Assembly: GCA_049680625.1 (NCBI GenBank)
Contig: JBAUID010000027.1
Span: forward strand, 58,635-122,634
Source: JAUIAI01 sp049680625
Lineage (GTDB): Bacteria; Pseudomonadota; Gammaproteobacteria; Burkholderiales; Burkholderiaceae_E
Reading direction: 5' to 3'
DNA length: 64,000 bases
This document shows positions 26,287-35,037 of this stretch, in pieces; the stretch's first letter is position 1, and every line of letters starts with the position of its first letter. The notes below the pieces were generated by a model, which was not told where the DNA came from, searched no databases, and saw only the letters and a list, made by a program, of their open reading frames with translations. The position numbers were made by a program, and so were the translations under genes.

Positions 26287-27699
26287 TTAGCTTGAGTAAT
26301 ACATATCAAATTCAGTTGGCGTAGGTGCCATCCGCATACGGGTGACTTCGTCCATCTTCAACTCGATATAGGCATTGATCATCTCTTCGCTAAATACACC
26401 GCCTCGGGTCAGGAACTCATTGTCAGCATCCAGCGCTTCCAGCGCCTGCTCAAGTGATGCGCAAACGGTTGGAATCTTGGCATCTTCTTCCGGCGGCAAA
26501 TCGTACAAGTTTTTATCGGCAGCCTCGCCCGGATCGATCTTATTTTGGACACCGTCCAGCCCGGCCATCAGCAAGGCCGAGAACGCCAGGTACGGATTAG
26601 CCAGCGGATCTGGGAAACGGCACTCGATTCGGCGGGCTTTCGGATTCGACACATACGGAATACGAATCGACGCAGAACGGTTCTTGGCTGAATACGCCAG
26701 CTTAACCGGCGCCTCGAAACCAGGCACAAGTCGCTTGTATGAATTGGTGCCGGGATTGGTCAGCGCGTTAAGCGCGCGGGCATGCTTGATAATGCCGCCA
26801 ATATAGTGCAGAGCAAATTCGGACAGCCCCGCATATTTGTCACCGGCAAACAGGTTTTCGCCACCCTTCCAAACTGACTGGTGAACGTGCATTCCGGAGC
26901 CATTGTCATCAACAACCGGCTTGGGCATGAAAGTTGCCGTTTTGCCGTAGCTGTGCGCAACGTTTAACACAACGTACTTCAGTATTTGATTCCAGTCGGC
27001 ACGCTGAACGAGGTCAGAGAACTTCGTACCAATCTCATTCTGGCCGGCCCCGGCAACCTCGTGATGGTGAACTTCGACCGGCACACCCATTTGCTCGAGG
27101 ATGATGCACATTTCTGAACGCATATCCTGCATAGAATCGACTGGCGGCACCGGGAAATAGCCACCCTTGACCCCGGGTCGGTGAGCCAGGTTGCCCCCTT
27201 CCAGATCAATACCGGATGCCCACTCCGACTCTTCGGACGTGATCTTGTAGAAACTGCCCGCCATATCCGAATTCCAGGTAACCGAGTCGAATACGAAGAA
27301 CTCGGGCTCCGGGCCGAAGTAGGCAACATCACCAAGACCGGTGGACTTCAGATAAGCGTCTGCGCGCTTAGCCAGTGAGCGCGGGTCACGCGAATAACCC
27401 TTACCATCGGACGGCTCGACCACGTCACAGGTAATTAACAGGGTTGGCTCTTCACGGAACGGGTCCATCTTGGCAGTTGCGGCATCCGGCATCAGCAACA
27501 TGTCTGACGCTTCAATTCCTTTCCAACCGGCAATAGATGAGCCGTCAAAGGCGTGACCATCGGTGAATTTATCTTCATCAAACGCCGAAACGGGCACCGA
27601 GACGTGCTGCTCTTTACCTCTGGTATCGGTAAACCGGAAATCAACGAACTTCACTTCGTTGTCGGTCACCATTTTCATTACATCTTTGGCACTGGCCAT
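26287..27699 (-). CDS. glnA: Type I glutamine synthetase
   Basis: A 470-residue GS-I, the dodecameric enzyme that makes glutamine from glutamate, ammonia and ATP. The beta-grasp start KFVDFRFTDTRGKEQHVSVP, the DGSSIAGW segment, the ATP and metal regions (EPEFFVFD, HHEVAGAGQNEI, NPGTNSYKRLVPGFEAP, SIRIP) and the adenylylation-site Tyr in NLYDLPPEE (about residue 398) are all present. It is therefore the GlnE-regulated form. The length is typical. It has its own terminator. A sigma-54 type promoter candidate lies about 250 bases upstream, fitting NtrC control from the neighbouring ntrBC. Confidence 0.98.
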   Translation of the reverse strand: MASAKDVMKMVTDNEVKFVDFRFTDTRGKEQHVSVPVSAFDEDKFTDGHAFDGSSIAGWKGIEASDMLLMPDAATAKMDPFREEPTLLITCDVVEPSDGKGYSRDPRSLAKRADAYLKSTGLGDVAYFGPEPEFFVFDSVTWNSDMAGSFYKITSEESEWASGIDLEGGNLAHRPGVKGGYFPVPPVDSMQDMRSEMCIILEQMGVPVEVHHHEVAGAGQNEIGTKFSDLVQRADWNQILKYVVLNVAHSYGKTATFMPKPVVDDNGSGMHVHQSVWKGGENLFAGDKYAGLSEFALHYIGGIIKHARALNALTNPGTNSYKRLVPGFEAPVKLAYSAKNRSASIRIPYVSNPKARRIECRFPDPLANPYLAFSALLMAGLDGVQNKIDPGEAADKNLYDLPPEEDAKIPTVCASLEQALEALDADNEFLTRGGVFSEEMINAYIELKMDEVTRMRMAPTPTEFDMYYSS

Positions 27700-28129
27700 T
27701 TCACGACTCTCCCTCGTTTTGTCTATCGATCAGGCAAACCCTGGCACCCTGACTGGCACCTGGATCGGCATGTTGTTTTGCCCGCCTGTGGCCATCCACA
27801 TTGGCAGGGCAGGTGATTCTCGGTTTTTTGCCCGGTCAAGGCAACTGCCAAACACAGCCCACCGCGGCTAGTGATCAAAACCTTTGGAAAGCAATCGCTG
27901 AAGATCGCCGAAACGTGGCCTGGCAAAAAAACCCTACCCACAGCAAGAAGCACCAACTGTGCCAGATCGGCGCATAGCAGAAGCCCCGCGTCGCGTGGCG
28001 ACCAAAGCCGGCACCTGCGTGTGGCGCACAATGATCAGGCGTTTCGCCCCAAAACGATGCGCTCGCCCTATATTAGTGCATTCTAAACCAGATAACGACT
28101 GAGCCTCACCATGCTTAGCCAGCGCACGC
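27700..28129. other. Regulatory gap upstream of glnA and downstream of hemW
   Basis: 430 bases without a believable gene; the one frame of about 100 codons on the minus strand (27723-28031) has no family features. The gap holds the sigma-54 promoter candidate at 27950-27964. GCACCTGCGTGTGGCGC at 28011-28027, about 80 bases upstream of the predicted transcription start, is a poor match to an NtrC dyad. The leader of the glnA transcript would be about 240 nt. Confidence 0.5.
27950..27964 (-). promoter_or_regulatory. Candidate sigma-54 (-24/-12) promoter of glnA
   Basis: On the minus strand TGGCACAGTTGGTGC has GG and GC ten bases apart and matches TGGCAC-N5-TTGC except for one base. The first eight bases equal those I recall for E. 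coli glnAp2. Its position upstream of glnA and near ntrBC supports it. Confidence 0.55.
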
Positions 28130-29401
28130 TTAGTCCGCGAGGAACTGCATTTGCAATTCGTTTAAATGAGCCAGTCCCATTGCCGTTGCCTGAATTCGGG
28201 TCGGGTCAGGACTGAGTAGCCCGGCGCTAGCGGCCCGGGCCATCTCCCGGGAAGCAGCAGCAAGGTTCAGGCCGGTGTGGTCAGCGAATAAAGCAGCCGG
28301 CACCCCCTCGGTGAGTCTTAAACTGTTCAACATGAATTCGAACACCAGATCGGGTTGTTGCAGCGGCCGGGACAGTTCCACAGCACCTTGCCCGCCACCC
28401 GACAATGCGGCATCCATGTAACGCTCGGGATGCTTGAACCGCTGCTCGCGAATGATTCGGTCGTGAAAGGAAAGCTTGCCGTGGGCACCGGCACCAATGC
28501 CCAGGTAATCACCGAAAGTCCAGTAATTCAGGTTGTGGCGGCAGCGATGCCCCTGCTGCGCGTAAGCTGATACTTCGTAACGTTGCATCTGCATATGCTC
28601 GGCAGCCTCAACAACCGCATCCAGCATATCTGCTGCTAGGTCATCATCCGGCAAATCCGGTGGCGGAAAATTGGCGAAGTAAGTGTTAGGCTCCATCGTC
28701 AGGTGGTAACAAGACCAGTGCGGCGGTGCGAGGCGTCGAACCTGATCCAGTTCTCTGGCCAGCCTGGTCATGTCCTGACCGGGCAAGGCAAACATCGTGT
28801 CCAGGTTGTAGGTGGTAAATGTTGTGCGTGCCAGCTCAAGCGCAGCGAGCGCCTGGTCAGAATTGTGCACCCGACCCAGCACTTCAAGCGCCTGATCATC
28901 AAAACTTTGGACACCAACAGACAAGCGGGTGACGCCGGCTTGCGCAAATCCAACAAAGCGCTGCGCATCAAACGTACCCGGATTCGCCTCCATCGTGATT
29001 TCCGCACCGGGGCTAAGCTGAAGACGGGCTCGAATGCCACTGATTAAACGGTCGATCTGGGCCGGATCAAAAAGGCTTGGTGTGCCGCCACCAAAAAAAA
29101 TGGCATGAACCGGGCGCCCCCAGACCTGTGGCAGGGCTTTTTCGAGATCAGCAAGCAAGGCATCCACATAACGTGCTTCTGGCAGCGGATGATCGGGCTG
29201 CTGATGAGAATTAAAGTCGCAATAAGGGCATTTACGAATACACCAGGGCAGATGCACGTAAAGCGTCAGCGGCAGTTGTACGTTGACGCCGCCTGCCTGG
29301 CCGTGGCGACCGGGCGCATCCACTGTCGCCGTCGGCTCCCGGCGAACAACGGGCGCACCAGAAGCAATGGGAACAATAGAAATAACCCGTTTATCAGCCA
29401 C
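28130..29401 (-). CDS. hemW: Radical SAM family heme chaperone HemW
   Basis: A 423-residue radical-SAM protein. The cluster motif CIRKCPYC (Cys54, Cys58, Cys61) is followed by FFGGGTPSLF and EANPGTFD, the HemN/HemW pattern. The distinctive HemW segment RLSVGVQSFDDQALEVLGRVH is present, and the C-terminal HemN domain (about 310-423) is intact. HemW binds heme and delivers it to respiratory proteins; it is not an oxygen-independent coproporphyrinogen oxidase. The GTG start overlaps the rdgB stop by 8 bases. The first 40 residues before LYVHLPWC are longer than usual and rich in Ala/Val/Pro, so the true start may be later. Confidence 0.92.
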   Translation of the reverse strand: MADKRVISIVPIASGAPVVRREPTATVDAPGRHGQAGGVNVQLPLTLYVHLPWCIRKCPYCDFNSHQQPDHPLPEARYVDALLADLEKALPQVWGRPVHAIFFGGGTPSLFDPAQIDRLISGIRARLQLSPGAEITMEANPGTFDAQRFVGFAQAGVTRLSVGVQSFDDQALEVLGRVHNSDQALAALELARTTFTTYNLDTMFALPGQDMTRLARELDQVRRLAPPHWSCYHLTMEPNTYFANFPPPDLPDDDLAADMLDAVVEAAEHMQMQRYEVSAYAQQGHRCRHNLNYWTFGDYLGIGAGAHGKLSFHDRIIREQRFKHPERYMDAALSGGGQGAVELSRPLQQPDLVFEFMLNSLRLTEGVPAALFADHTGLNLAAASREMARAASAGLLSPDPTRIQATAMGLAHLNELQMQFLAD

Positions 29402-30053
29402 TGCGCAACGACAACAATTGCGACTGCAACAGACGCATCGCCTGGCCGCGATGGCTGATCGCGTTTTTCTCGTCCGGAGGCAGTTGTGCCGCCGTCAAAC
29501 CAATGTCAGGCAGCAAAAAGTGCGGGTCGTAACCGAAGCCACTGCTCCCCCTGGGCTCGGCAATTATCCGACCCTGCCAGCGAGCATCTGCAATCACCGG
29601 CTGCGGATCGTCCCAACGTTCGAGCCACACCAGGACACAGTAATAGTAAGCGGCAAACGGATCCCCCTCCGGGCTGGCCGCTGCGAGTTGACTGAGTTCA
29701 CTGACCAGATGCGCGTTGTTGGCCGCGTCGGCCGCATCACCAGTGTGCACCCCGGCCCGCTGAGCATAGCGAGCCGAATACACCCCGGGCGCACCACCCA
29801 GGGCGGGGACACACACACCGGAGTCATCGGCCAGCGCGGGCAGGCCACTGGCTTTGGATGCATGGCGCGCTTTTGCCAGGCAGTTTTCAATAAAGGTGCA
29901 GTGAGGCTCAGGCGCCGGGTCTATATTCAGCTCACCCTGAGCCACTGGCGTCACCCCCAATGGCTCAAGCATAACCCCCAGTTCGCGCAGCTTTCCACGA
30001 TTCGAAGATGCCACTACGCAGCGTTTCAGAGCCTTGCCAGACTTGACGCTCAT
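29394..30053 (-). CDS. rdgB: XTP/dITP diphosphatase (RdgB/HAM1)
   Basis: A 219-residue non-canonical purine NTP pyrophosphatase that removes ITP and XTP from nucleotide pools. Family motifs are SSNRGKLRE (N-terminal substrate loop), ADDSGVCVPALGGAPGVYSARYA (metal and base-binding region) and SSGFGYDPHFLLPD. The C-terminal SHRGQA is also standard. The start overlaps the rph stop by 4 bases (ATGA), and the end overlaps hemW. Together they form the common rph-rdgB-hemW arrangement. Confidence 0.95.
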   Translation of the reverse strand: MSVKSGKALKRCVVASSNRGKLRELGVMLEPLGVTPVAQGELNIDPAPEPHCTFIENCLAKARHASKASGLPALADDSGVCVPALGGAPGVYSARYAQRAGVHTGDAADAANNAHLVSELSQLAAASPEGDPFAAYYYCVLVWLERWDDPQPVIADARWQGRIIAEPRGSSGFGYDPHFLLPDIGLTAAQLPPDEKNAISHRGQAMRLLQSQLLSLRSG

Positions 30054-30772
30054 GACAACAGCGCAGCCTCTTGCTGGCGGCTGAGTTGCGCGATACCGGC
30101 GCCCGCGAGATCCAGCATGGCGGTCAGATCTTCACGACTGAAAGTGACACCTTCAGCCGTACCCTGCACTTCGACCAACCCACCAGAACCGGTCATAACA
30201 ACGTTTAAGTCGGTGTCACAGCCGGAGTCTTCTTCGTAATCGAGGTCGAGCAAAGCGCGGCCTTGATGCATTCCAACCGATACAGCTGCCACCGAGTCGC
30301 GCAACGGTATGCTGGCCAGTGTGCCGTTGGCTACGAGTTTGCCCAGCGCATCGGCCAGCGCAACATAACAACCCGTGATACTGGCTGTGCGCGTGCCACC
30401 ATCGGCCTGCAATACGTCACAGTCCAGAGTTACCGTGCGTTCACCCAACGCCTGCATATCGACAATTGCGCGCAGACTGCGCCCGATAAGTCGCTGAATC
30501 TCCTGTGTCCGGCCACTTTGTTTTCCGCGAGCAGCTTCGCGTGAACCACGGGTATGGGTAGCGCGAGGCAACATGCCGTATTCTGCGGTTACCCAACCCT
30601 CACCCTGACCGCGTTTGAATGGCGGCACCCCGTCTTCAACACTGGCGGTACACAAGACCCGGGTGAGACCAAAACTGACTAAGACACTGCCTTCAGCATG
30701 GCAGGTGAACCCCCGCTCGAAGCTGACCTCGCGCATGGCATTGCCTGCACGTCCGAGTGCGCGCTCTGACAT
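30050..30772 (-). CDS. rph: Ribonuclease PH
   Basis: A 240-residue phosphorolytic exoribonuclease that trims tRNA 3' ends. The fold is evident from GSVLVSFGLTRVLCTASVEDGVPPF, GWVTAEYGMLPRAT, RGKQSGRTQEIQRLIGRSLR and LDCDVLQADGGTRTASITG. The ATG at 30772 is preceded by AGGAGG at ideal distance; a TTG eight codons upstream is in frame but lies within that ribosome-binding site. It is the first gene of rph-rdgB-hemW, 57 bases after the phosphatase gene, and a strong hairpin lies in that gap. Confidence 0.97.
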   Translation of the reverse strand: MSERALGRAGNAMREVSFERGFTCHAEGSVLVSFGLTRVLCTASVEDGVPPFKRGQGEGWVTAEYGMLPRATHTRGSREAARGKQSGRTQEIQRLIGRSLRAIVDMQALGERTVTLDCDVLQADGGTRTASITGCYVALADALGKLVANGTLASIPLRDSVAAVSVGMHQGRALLDLDYEEDSGCDTDLNVVMTGSGGLVEVQGTAEGVTFSREDLTAMLDLAGAGIAQLSRQQEAALLS

Positions 30773-30790
30773 TCGTAATTCCTCCTGATA

Positions 30791-30815
30791 GGACAAGCAC
30801 CGACCGGTGCTGTCC
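30791..30815 (-). other. Hairpin between the PP2C phosphatase and rph
   Basis: GGACA-A-GCACC GACC GGTGC-TGTCC forms a 10-bp stem with one bulged base, ending just before the rph ribosome-binding site. No T tract follows on the minus strand, so it may be an RNA-processing or stability element rather than a terminator. Confidence 0.5.
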
Positions 30816-30829
30816 GGTATTGGCGACGC

Positions 30830-31732
30830 TTAACCGCCGCCTGTTTTTTCGATCGCGTCACGAATTTCGCGGATCGTCTGTTCAATTTCGTCTTCGGTAA
30901 TATCTTCGATCTCAGCTTCTTCTTCAACACCAACCGAAATTGTTGTAGTGACCGCACCGTCCGGTATCAGGTGTGATGATATTTCATCGCCACTGTCATC
31001 GTCCCAGTGCATCGCCAGCGCCGTGGCATTGTCAGCCCCGGGGCCAAGTGAATCCACGGCTTCAAGCACGAGGCGCGGCACGGCGTTTGCCACCGGGCCA
31101 TCGAACAACATTTCGTTAAGTTGCTTTTCAGGTAAGCCAGACCAGACGCCATCACTACACAGCATGATCCGGTCGCCACGCTCAAGCGAGTGAGCCCCGC
31201 TTATCTCGATGTTGGGCTCAGACGGCGAACCAAGACAATTTAGCACCTTGTTACGTTCTGGATGGGTTTCCTGCTCCTCTGGCGTGATCAGGCCAAGGTT
31301 TGCCATATTCTGAACCTTGGAGTGGTCTTCGGTACGTCCGATACAACTGCCACCCCGGGTCCAGTAAAGGCGAGAGTCACCGGCATGCCCCCACCAGGCG
31401 TGGCCATTCTGAACAATACAGGCAACCACTGTTGTCCGAGGCGACTCGGGCAGGCGGTTGGTCTGCTGGAATTTTTGAATTTCCCGGTGGGCGCGCCGCA
31501 ATGACAGATCTAGAAAGCCGGCTGGATCAGCGATGAGTGGGCGAGCTGCCTGCTGGAAAGAACTGGCTGCCGTCTGCAAAGTAATCTGGGCCGCTACCTC
31601 TCCGCGCAAATGCCCACCCATACCATCGGCGACGATCATCAGCAGGCTTTCGCGCGTAAAGCAATAACCCATGCGGTCCTGGTTATTGGCTCGCGACCCG
31701 ATATGTGAGTCCTGGAATATGGAAAATCGCAC
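30830..31732 (-). CDS. PP2C-family Ser/Thr protein phosphatase
   Basis: A 300-residue PPM phosphatase. The metal-binding motifs are all present: NNQDRMG (18-24), VADGMGGHLRGE (about 35-46), GHAGDSRLY (about 114-122), CSDGVWSGL and GADNATALA. An acidic tail follows from about 250 (EEEAEIEDITEDEIEQTIREI), longer than in minimal stand-alone phosphatases. It probably reverses the action of the adjacent kinase. The gene starts 12 bases after the kinase stop, in one operon, and this kinase-phosphatase pair lies between the rph and yicC genes as in several other gammaproteobacteria. Confidence 0.93.
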   Translation of the reverse strand: MRFSIFQDSHIGSRANNQDRMGYCFTRESLLMIVADGMGGHLRGEVAAQITLQTAASSFQQAARPLIADPAGFLDLSLRRAHREIQKFQQTNRLPESPRTTVVACIVQNGHAWWGHAGDSRLYWTRGGSCIGRTEDHSKVQNMANLGLITPEEQETHPERNKVLNCLGSPSEPNIEISGAHSLERGDRIMLCSDGVWSGLPEKQLNEMLFDGPVANAVPRLVLEAVDSLGPGADNATALAMHWDDDSGDEISSHLIPDGAVTTTISVGVEEEAEIEDITEDEIEQTIREIRDAIEKTGGG

Positions 31733-31744
31733 GATGCTTAGCGC

Positions 31745-32881
31745 TTAGCCGGGAAGAATAATGCTGTGTTGTTCATTCTCAGCATCGGACGTCGTGTTTC
31801 TCCAGATTCGGCTGAACCATCGCGTCCTGGAGAACTTTCGTTCGGGCTCGGGCAATTCGATTGCGCGTAAAGCCCGCTGCAACGCGAAGACACTCTGAGG
31901 TCGTTCTATTGGGTCTAGCTTAACGCACCAAAGCACAATATCCAGTAGTGCCTGAGAGTAAAACGTCGACAAGCGCTCGATCGCTGCGGGTAACTTGTCA
32001 TTCTCGCGACGCAGGTCGGCAGCCTGTGGCGGCAAACCGGCCATACAGGCGTACATACTGGTACCAATTGAATAGACGTCGGTCCACGGCCCCATGCCCC
32101 GCCCACGACGATACAGTTCCGGCGCTGCAAACCCCGGGGTGTACATTGGAAAAAGTTTCGGACCGCCAGCGTCCAGGGTTCGCCTGGCGGCGCCAAAATC
32201 GAGTAACAATGGGGTCCCGTCCAGGCGCAGGTAGATATTGGCTGGTTTTATGTCCAGGTGGAGAATCCGGTTGGCATGCACTTCGCGCAGCCCACTCATC
32301 ACCTGGTTAAAAACGTGAATAATGTGCCGCTCGGCAAGCAAGCCATCAAACGTAGCCGGCATCTTAGGTGCGGCAGTTTTATCGTGTGTGCGGGCCACCT
32401 TACCGGCTGACTTACCGGCTGGACTACCGTCCGGCCCGGCCGCAGCCGCGTCATCTGATGTGGCCTCCTTGTCTTGCTGCCGGGACTGTGCCGTTTTTCG
32501 GTATCGCAGGATGATCTCCTGCAGGCTTCGACCCTTCTCAAAGGCCATCACCATGTACACCGTGCCGTTGGCTCTGAAAAAATTCAGCACCCGCACGACA
32601 TTAGGATGGTAAATCTGAGCCAGCGCCCGGCCCTCTTCAAAGAAGCACTTCAGGCCATTTCGAAAAGTGCCCAGGTTTTTTTCGAGGACGGTTGGCTCCA
32701 GTTCGCCCTTTACCCGCTGCACCAGATTGCTCGGCAGATACTCTTTAATCGCAAAACGCTCACCAGCCTCATCTTCAGCCAGGTAAACGATTGAGAAACC
32801 GCCACTCGCAATTTTGCGCAAGATCTTGTATCCGTGGATAGTCAGACCATCTGGTAGCGGCGCGTTTTTTTGAGATCCCAT
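31745..32881 (-). CDS. Ser/Thr protein kinase
   Basis: A 378-residue cytosolic Hanks-type kinase. It has a Gly-rich loop ASGGFSIVYLAED (25-37), Lys46 in AIKEYL, the catalytic loop HLDIKPANIYL (208-218, HLD instead of the usual HRD, so activation-loop control may differ) and LLDFGAAR (226-233). Between the N-lobe and the helix before the catalytic loop lies a low-complexity insert of about 45 residues (about 130-175) rich in Ala, Lys, Asp and Gly. No transmembrane or sensor domain is visible. It heads the leftward operon with the phosphatase and is divergent from yicC. Targets are unknown. Confidence 0.92.
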   Translation of the reverse strand: MGSQKNAPLPDGLTIHGYKILRKIASGGFSIVYLAEDEAGERFAIKEYLPSNLVQRVKGELEPTVLEKNLGTFRNGLKCFFEEGRALAQIYHPNVVRVLNFFRANGTVYMVMAFEKGRSLQEIILRYRKTAQSRQQDKEATSDDAAAAGPDGSPAGKSAGKVARTHDKTAAPKMPATFDGLLAERHIIHVFNQVMSGLREVHANRILHLDIKPANIYLRLDGTPLLLDFGAARRTLDAGGPKLFPMYTPGFAAPELYRRGRGMGPWTDVYSIGTSMYACMAGLPPQAADLRRENDKLPAAIERLSTFYSQALLDIVLWCVKLDPIERPQSVFALQRALRAIELPEPERKFSRTRWFSRIWRNTTSDAENEQHSIILPG

Positions 32882-33123
32882 CGGTTAATAATTGAACAAA
32901 ATTTAAGACTCGGGCCAGGCCAGTGCGGTTTTGGGGGTTAGATTAAGAGCAACTGCGTAAAATCCTTACTTGTACCTGGCGACGTGAAAAAACAAATTGA
33001 ATTCTCAATGACTTCAGGCATGTCGGGTAGCATCAGCATGGTCCGGGCCAAGCAAGAGTGATCTGCTGCCAGCGACCTGTCAGCTAATGTTACTTTCAAT
33101 TAGGTACCCGACGGAGCCCATAA

Positions 33124-34038
33124 TTGTCCAAGGACAAAAAATCAGGACGACCGGTGCAAAGCATGACCGGCTACGGCATAGCCAATAGCCCCGGAGAAAT
33201 AGAACTGTCGGTTGAATTCCGAGGGGTCAACGGTCGATTTCTGGACCCAACGTTACGACTGCCCGACGAATTGCGCCCGTTTGAGCCCGCTCTGCGGGAG
33301 TTGCTAAGAGCCAACATCCAGCGAGGAAAGGTCGAGCTGCGGGTCAGTTGGCGGGCTGATGCGCTCAATGAAACCGTCGAACCCGACCCGCAGGTCCTTG
33401 CCCAGATACAAGCCCGCCTGTCCGCGCTGCGCCGGGCGATCACCGATTTGGAACAACCCAGGGCGTCCGAACTATTAAACACACCCGGGCTGTTTGGGCG
33501 TGCGCTGGACGTCCCAAGCCTGCAACCGCGAGTCATGGCGCTCGCTGGCAAGGCGATCACAGCTTTTATCGACGCCAGGGTTGAAGAAGGTAACCGCATC
33601 CGGCAAATGCTGGTTGATCGACTGACAGCCATTTCACAGATTGCCAAGGTGTTGCGCGAAAGAGTGCCCGAATTGACCGCCGTTTTTGAGCAACGACTGA
33701 CCGACCGCCTTCAAGCGGTACTGTCGACAGCCCCAGGCGATATCCAGGTGCCACCGGAGGAAACGATGGCCCGGGTCCGGCAGGAAGTTGCCGCCTACGG
33801 ACTGCGGGCCGACGTTGCTGAAGAGCTAGACCGATTGCAAAGCCATGTCACCCAGTGTCTGACCTTGCTGGATGGGCCCGGCCCGGTCGGCAAGCGGCTT
33901 GACTTCCTGATGCAGGAATTAAACCGCGAAGCTAATACACTAGGCTCCAAAGCCTCCGCGATTGACCTGACCCAGGCCGCTGTTGACCTCAAGGTCTTGA
34001 TTGAGCAGATTCGCGAGCAGGTCCAAAACCTGGAGTAG
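33124..34038 (+). CDS. yicC: YicC family endoribonuclease
   Basis: A 304-residue YicC/YloC protein. The family signature SMTGYG lies at residues 13-18, followed by the DUF1732 C-terminal domain (GKRLDFLMQELNREANTLGSKA near residue 258-280). E. coli YicC is an endoribonuclease acting on small RNA. The TTG start at 33124 has GGAG upstream. A GTG at 33154 (GTGCAAAGC, preceded by AGGA) gives the more typical short N-terminus before SMTGYG, so the start is ambiguous. The stop lies five bases before gmk, so it is in one operon with gmk. Confidence 0.9.
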   Translation: MSKDKKSGRPVQSMTGYGIANSPGEIELSVEFRGVNGRFLDPTLRLPDELRPFEPALRELLRANIQRGKVELRVSWRADALNETVEPDPQVLAQIQARLSALRRAITDLEQPRASELLNTPGLFGRALDVPSLQPRVMALAGKAITAFIDARVEEGNRIRQMLVDRLTAISQIAKVLRERVPELTAVFEQRLTDRLQAVLSTAPGDIQVPPEETMARVRQEVAAYGLRADVAEELDRLQSHVTQCLTLLDGPGPVGKRLDFLMQELNREANTLGSKASAIDLTQAAVDLKVLIEQIREQVQNLE

Positions 34039-34043
34039 TCGTT

Positions 34044-34706
34044 ATGAACCCCGAATCGCCGTTTCGATCTGACGAGGCTTATGCCGGTAGCCTGTACGTG
34101 GTCGTTGCCCCCTCGGGGGCCGGTAAAACCTCCCTGGTCCGTGCCCTGCTTGGCCGACATCCCGGCCTGCAACTGTCGATATCCCACACGACCCGCCAGC
34201 CCCGGCCCGGCGAAACGGACGGTGTCGACTACTTTTTTGTCTCCCAGCAGGACTTCGAAACCCGGCGCGACGACGGCGAATTTATCGAATCAGCGCTGGT
34301 ACACGGCAATTTATACGGCACCTCCGGTAACTGGATCAGCGACCGAATCGCCACAGGGGACGACATCCTGCTTGAAATCGACTGGCAAGGTGCCGTACAA
34401 GTCCAGGAGCGCTTCCCGGACGCAGTCGGGATATTTGTAGCCCCACCGTCGATTGATGAACTCCGGACCCGGCTCAAGCGGCGCGGGCAGGATGCCGAAG
34501 AAGTGATCGAACAGCGGGTTGTTGCCGCCGCACGCGAACTTCGTGAAGCAAAAAGATTCGAATATGTTATTATTAATCAAGACTTTGCAAGCGCGCTTGA
34601 TGAGCTCGATTCAGTAGTCAAGGCCTCCCGGGCCCGCTATCGTCAGCAATGTGCGCGCCACAGCAAACTCTTCGACAGCATGGAAATGCTGCCTGGTTCT
34701 TCGTAA
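34044..34706 (+). CDS. gmk: Guanylate kinase
   Basis: A 220-residue enzyme that converts GMP to GDP. The P-loop APSGAGKTS lies at 22-30. The GMP-binding region SISHTTRQPRPGETDGVDYFFV follows, then LLEIDWQGAVQVQ and FVAPPSIDELRTRLKRRGQD in the lid and core. The N-terminal 13 residues are longer than in E. coli. Five bases separate it from yicC, and rpoZ and spoT follow, a conserved gamma- and betaproteobacterial order. Confidence 0.97.
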   Translation: MNPESPFRSDEAYAGSLYVVVAPSGAGKTSLVRALLGRHPGLQLSISHTTRQPRPGETDGVDYFFVSQQDFETRRDDGEFIESALVHGNLYGTSGNWISDRIATGDDILLEIDWQGAVQVQERFPDAVGIFVAPPSIDELRTRLKRRGQDAEEVIEQRVVAAARELREAKRFEYVIINQDFASALDELDSVVKASRARYRQQCARHSKLFDSMEMLPGSS

Positions 34707-34714
34707 GTCACCTT

Positions 34715-34750
34715 CTTTATGCGTATTCCTATCTTTATGCGTATTGGTCA
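34715..34750. repeat. 18-bp tandem duplication before rpoZ
   Basis: CTTTATGCGTATT occurs at 34715-34727 and again at 34733-34745, an 18-base period with 13 identical bases. It lies between the gmk stop and the rpoZ start. Confidence 0.75.
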
Positions 34751-34833
34751 GGCGCCTTACTTTTGCGGCCGGGCGGCTCGCTCTGTCGTGTGTTCCGTCT
34801 TACCCCCCAATTCAACTCACTGAGCATCACACC

Positions 34834-35037
34834 ATGGCCCGAATTACTGTCGAAGATTGCCTGCATCAAATTCCAAACCGCTTTGAGCTGACTCTGGCGG
34901 CTACCTACCGCGCCCGGATGCTCGCCCAGGGTCACACGGCAAAAGTAGAGTCAAAAGACAAGCCAACCGTCACAGCCCTGCGCGAAATCGCCGGCGGTCA
35001 TGTTGGCAAAGAAATGTTGCGCCGCGTTCCGACTTGA
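34834..35037 (+). CDS. rpoZ: RNA polymerase omega subunit
   Basis: A 67-residue protein. It has the omega start MARITVEDCL, PNRFELTLAATYRARML and the LREI segment after KPTVTA. Omega assists assembly of the RNA polymerase beta-prime subunit and forms part of a ppGpp binding site. It is shorter than E. coli omega (91 residues) because the acidic C-terminal tail is missing. The start ATG at 34834 is 127 bases after gmk. The stop overlaps the TTG start of spoT. Confidence 0.95.
   Translation: MARITVEDCLHQIPNRFELTLAATYRARMLAQGHTAKVESKDKPTVTALREIAGGHVGKEMLRRVPT

Noticed and set aside
27723..28031. Open frame of 102 codons on the minus strand upstream of glnA
   Set aside because: It has no recognisable domain, is Cys/Arg-rich in an unusual way, and overlaps the predicted glnA promoter region.
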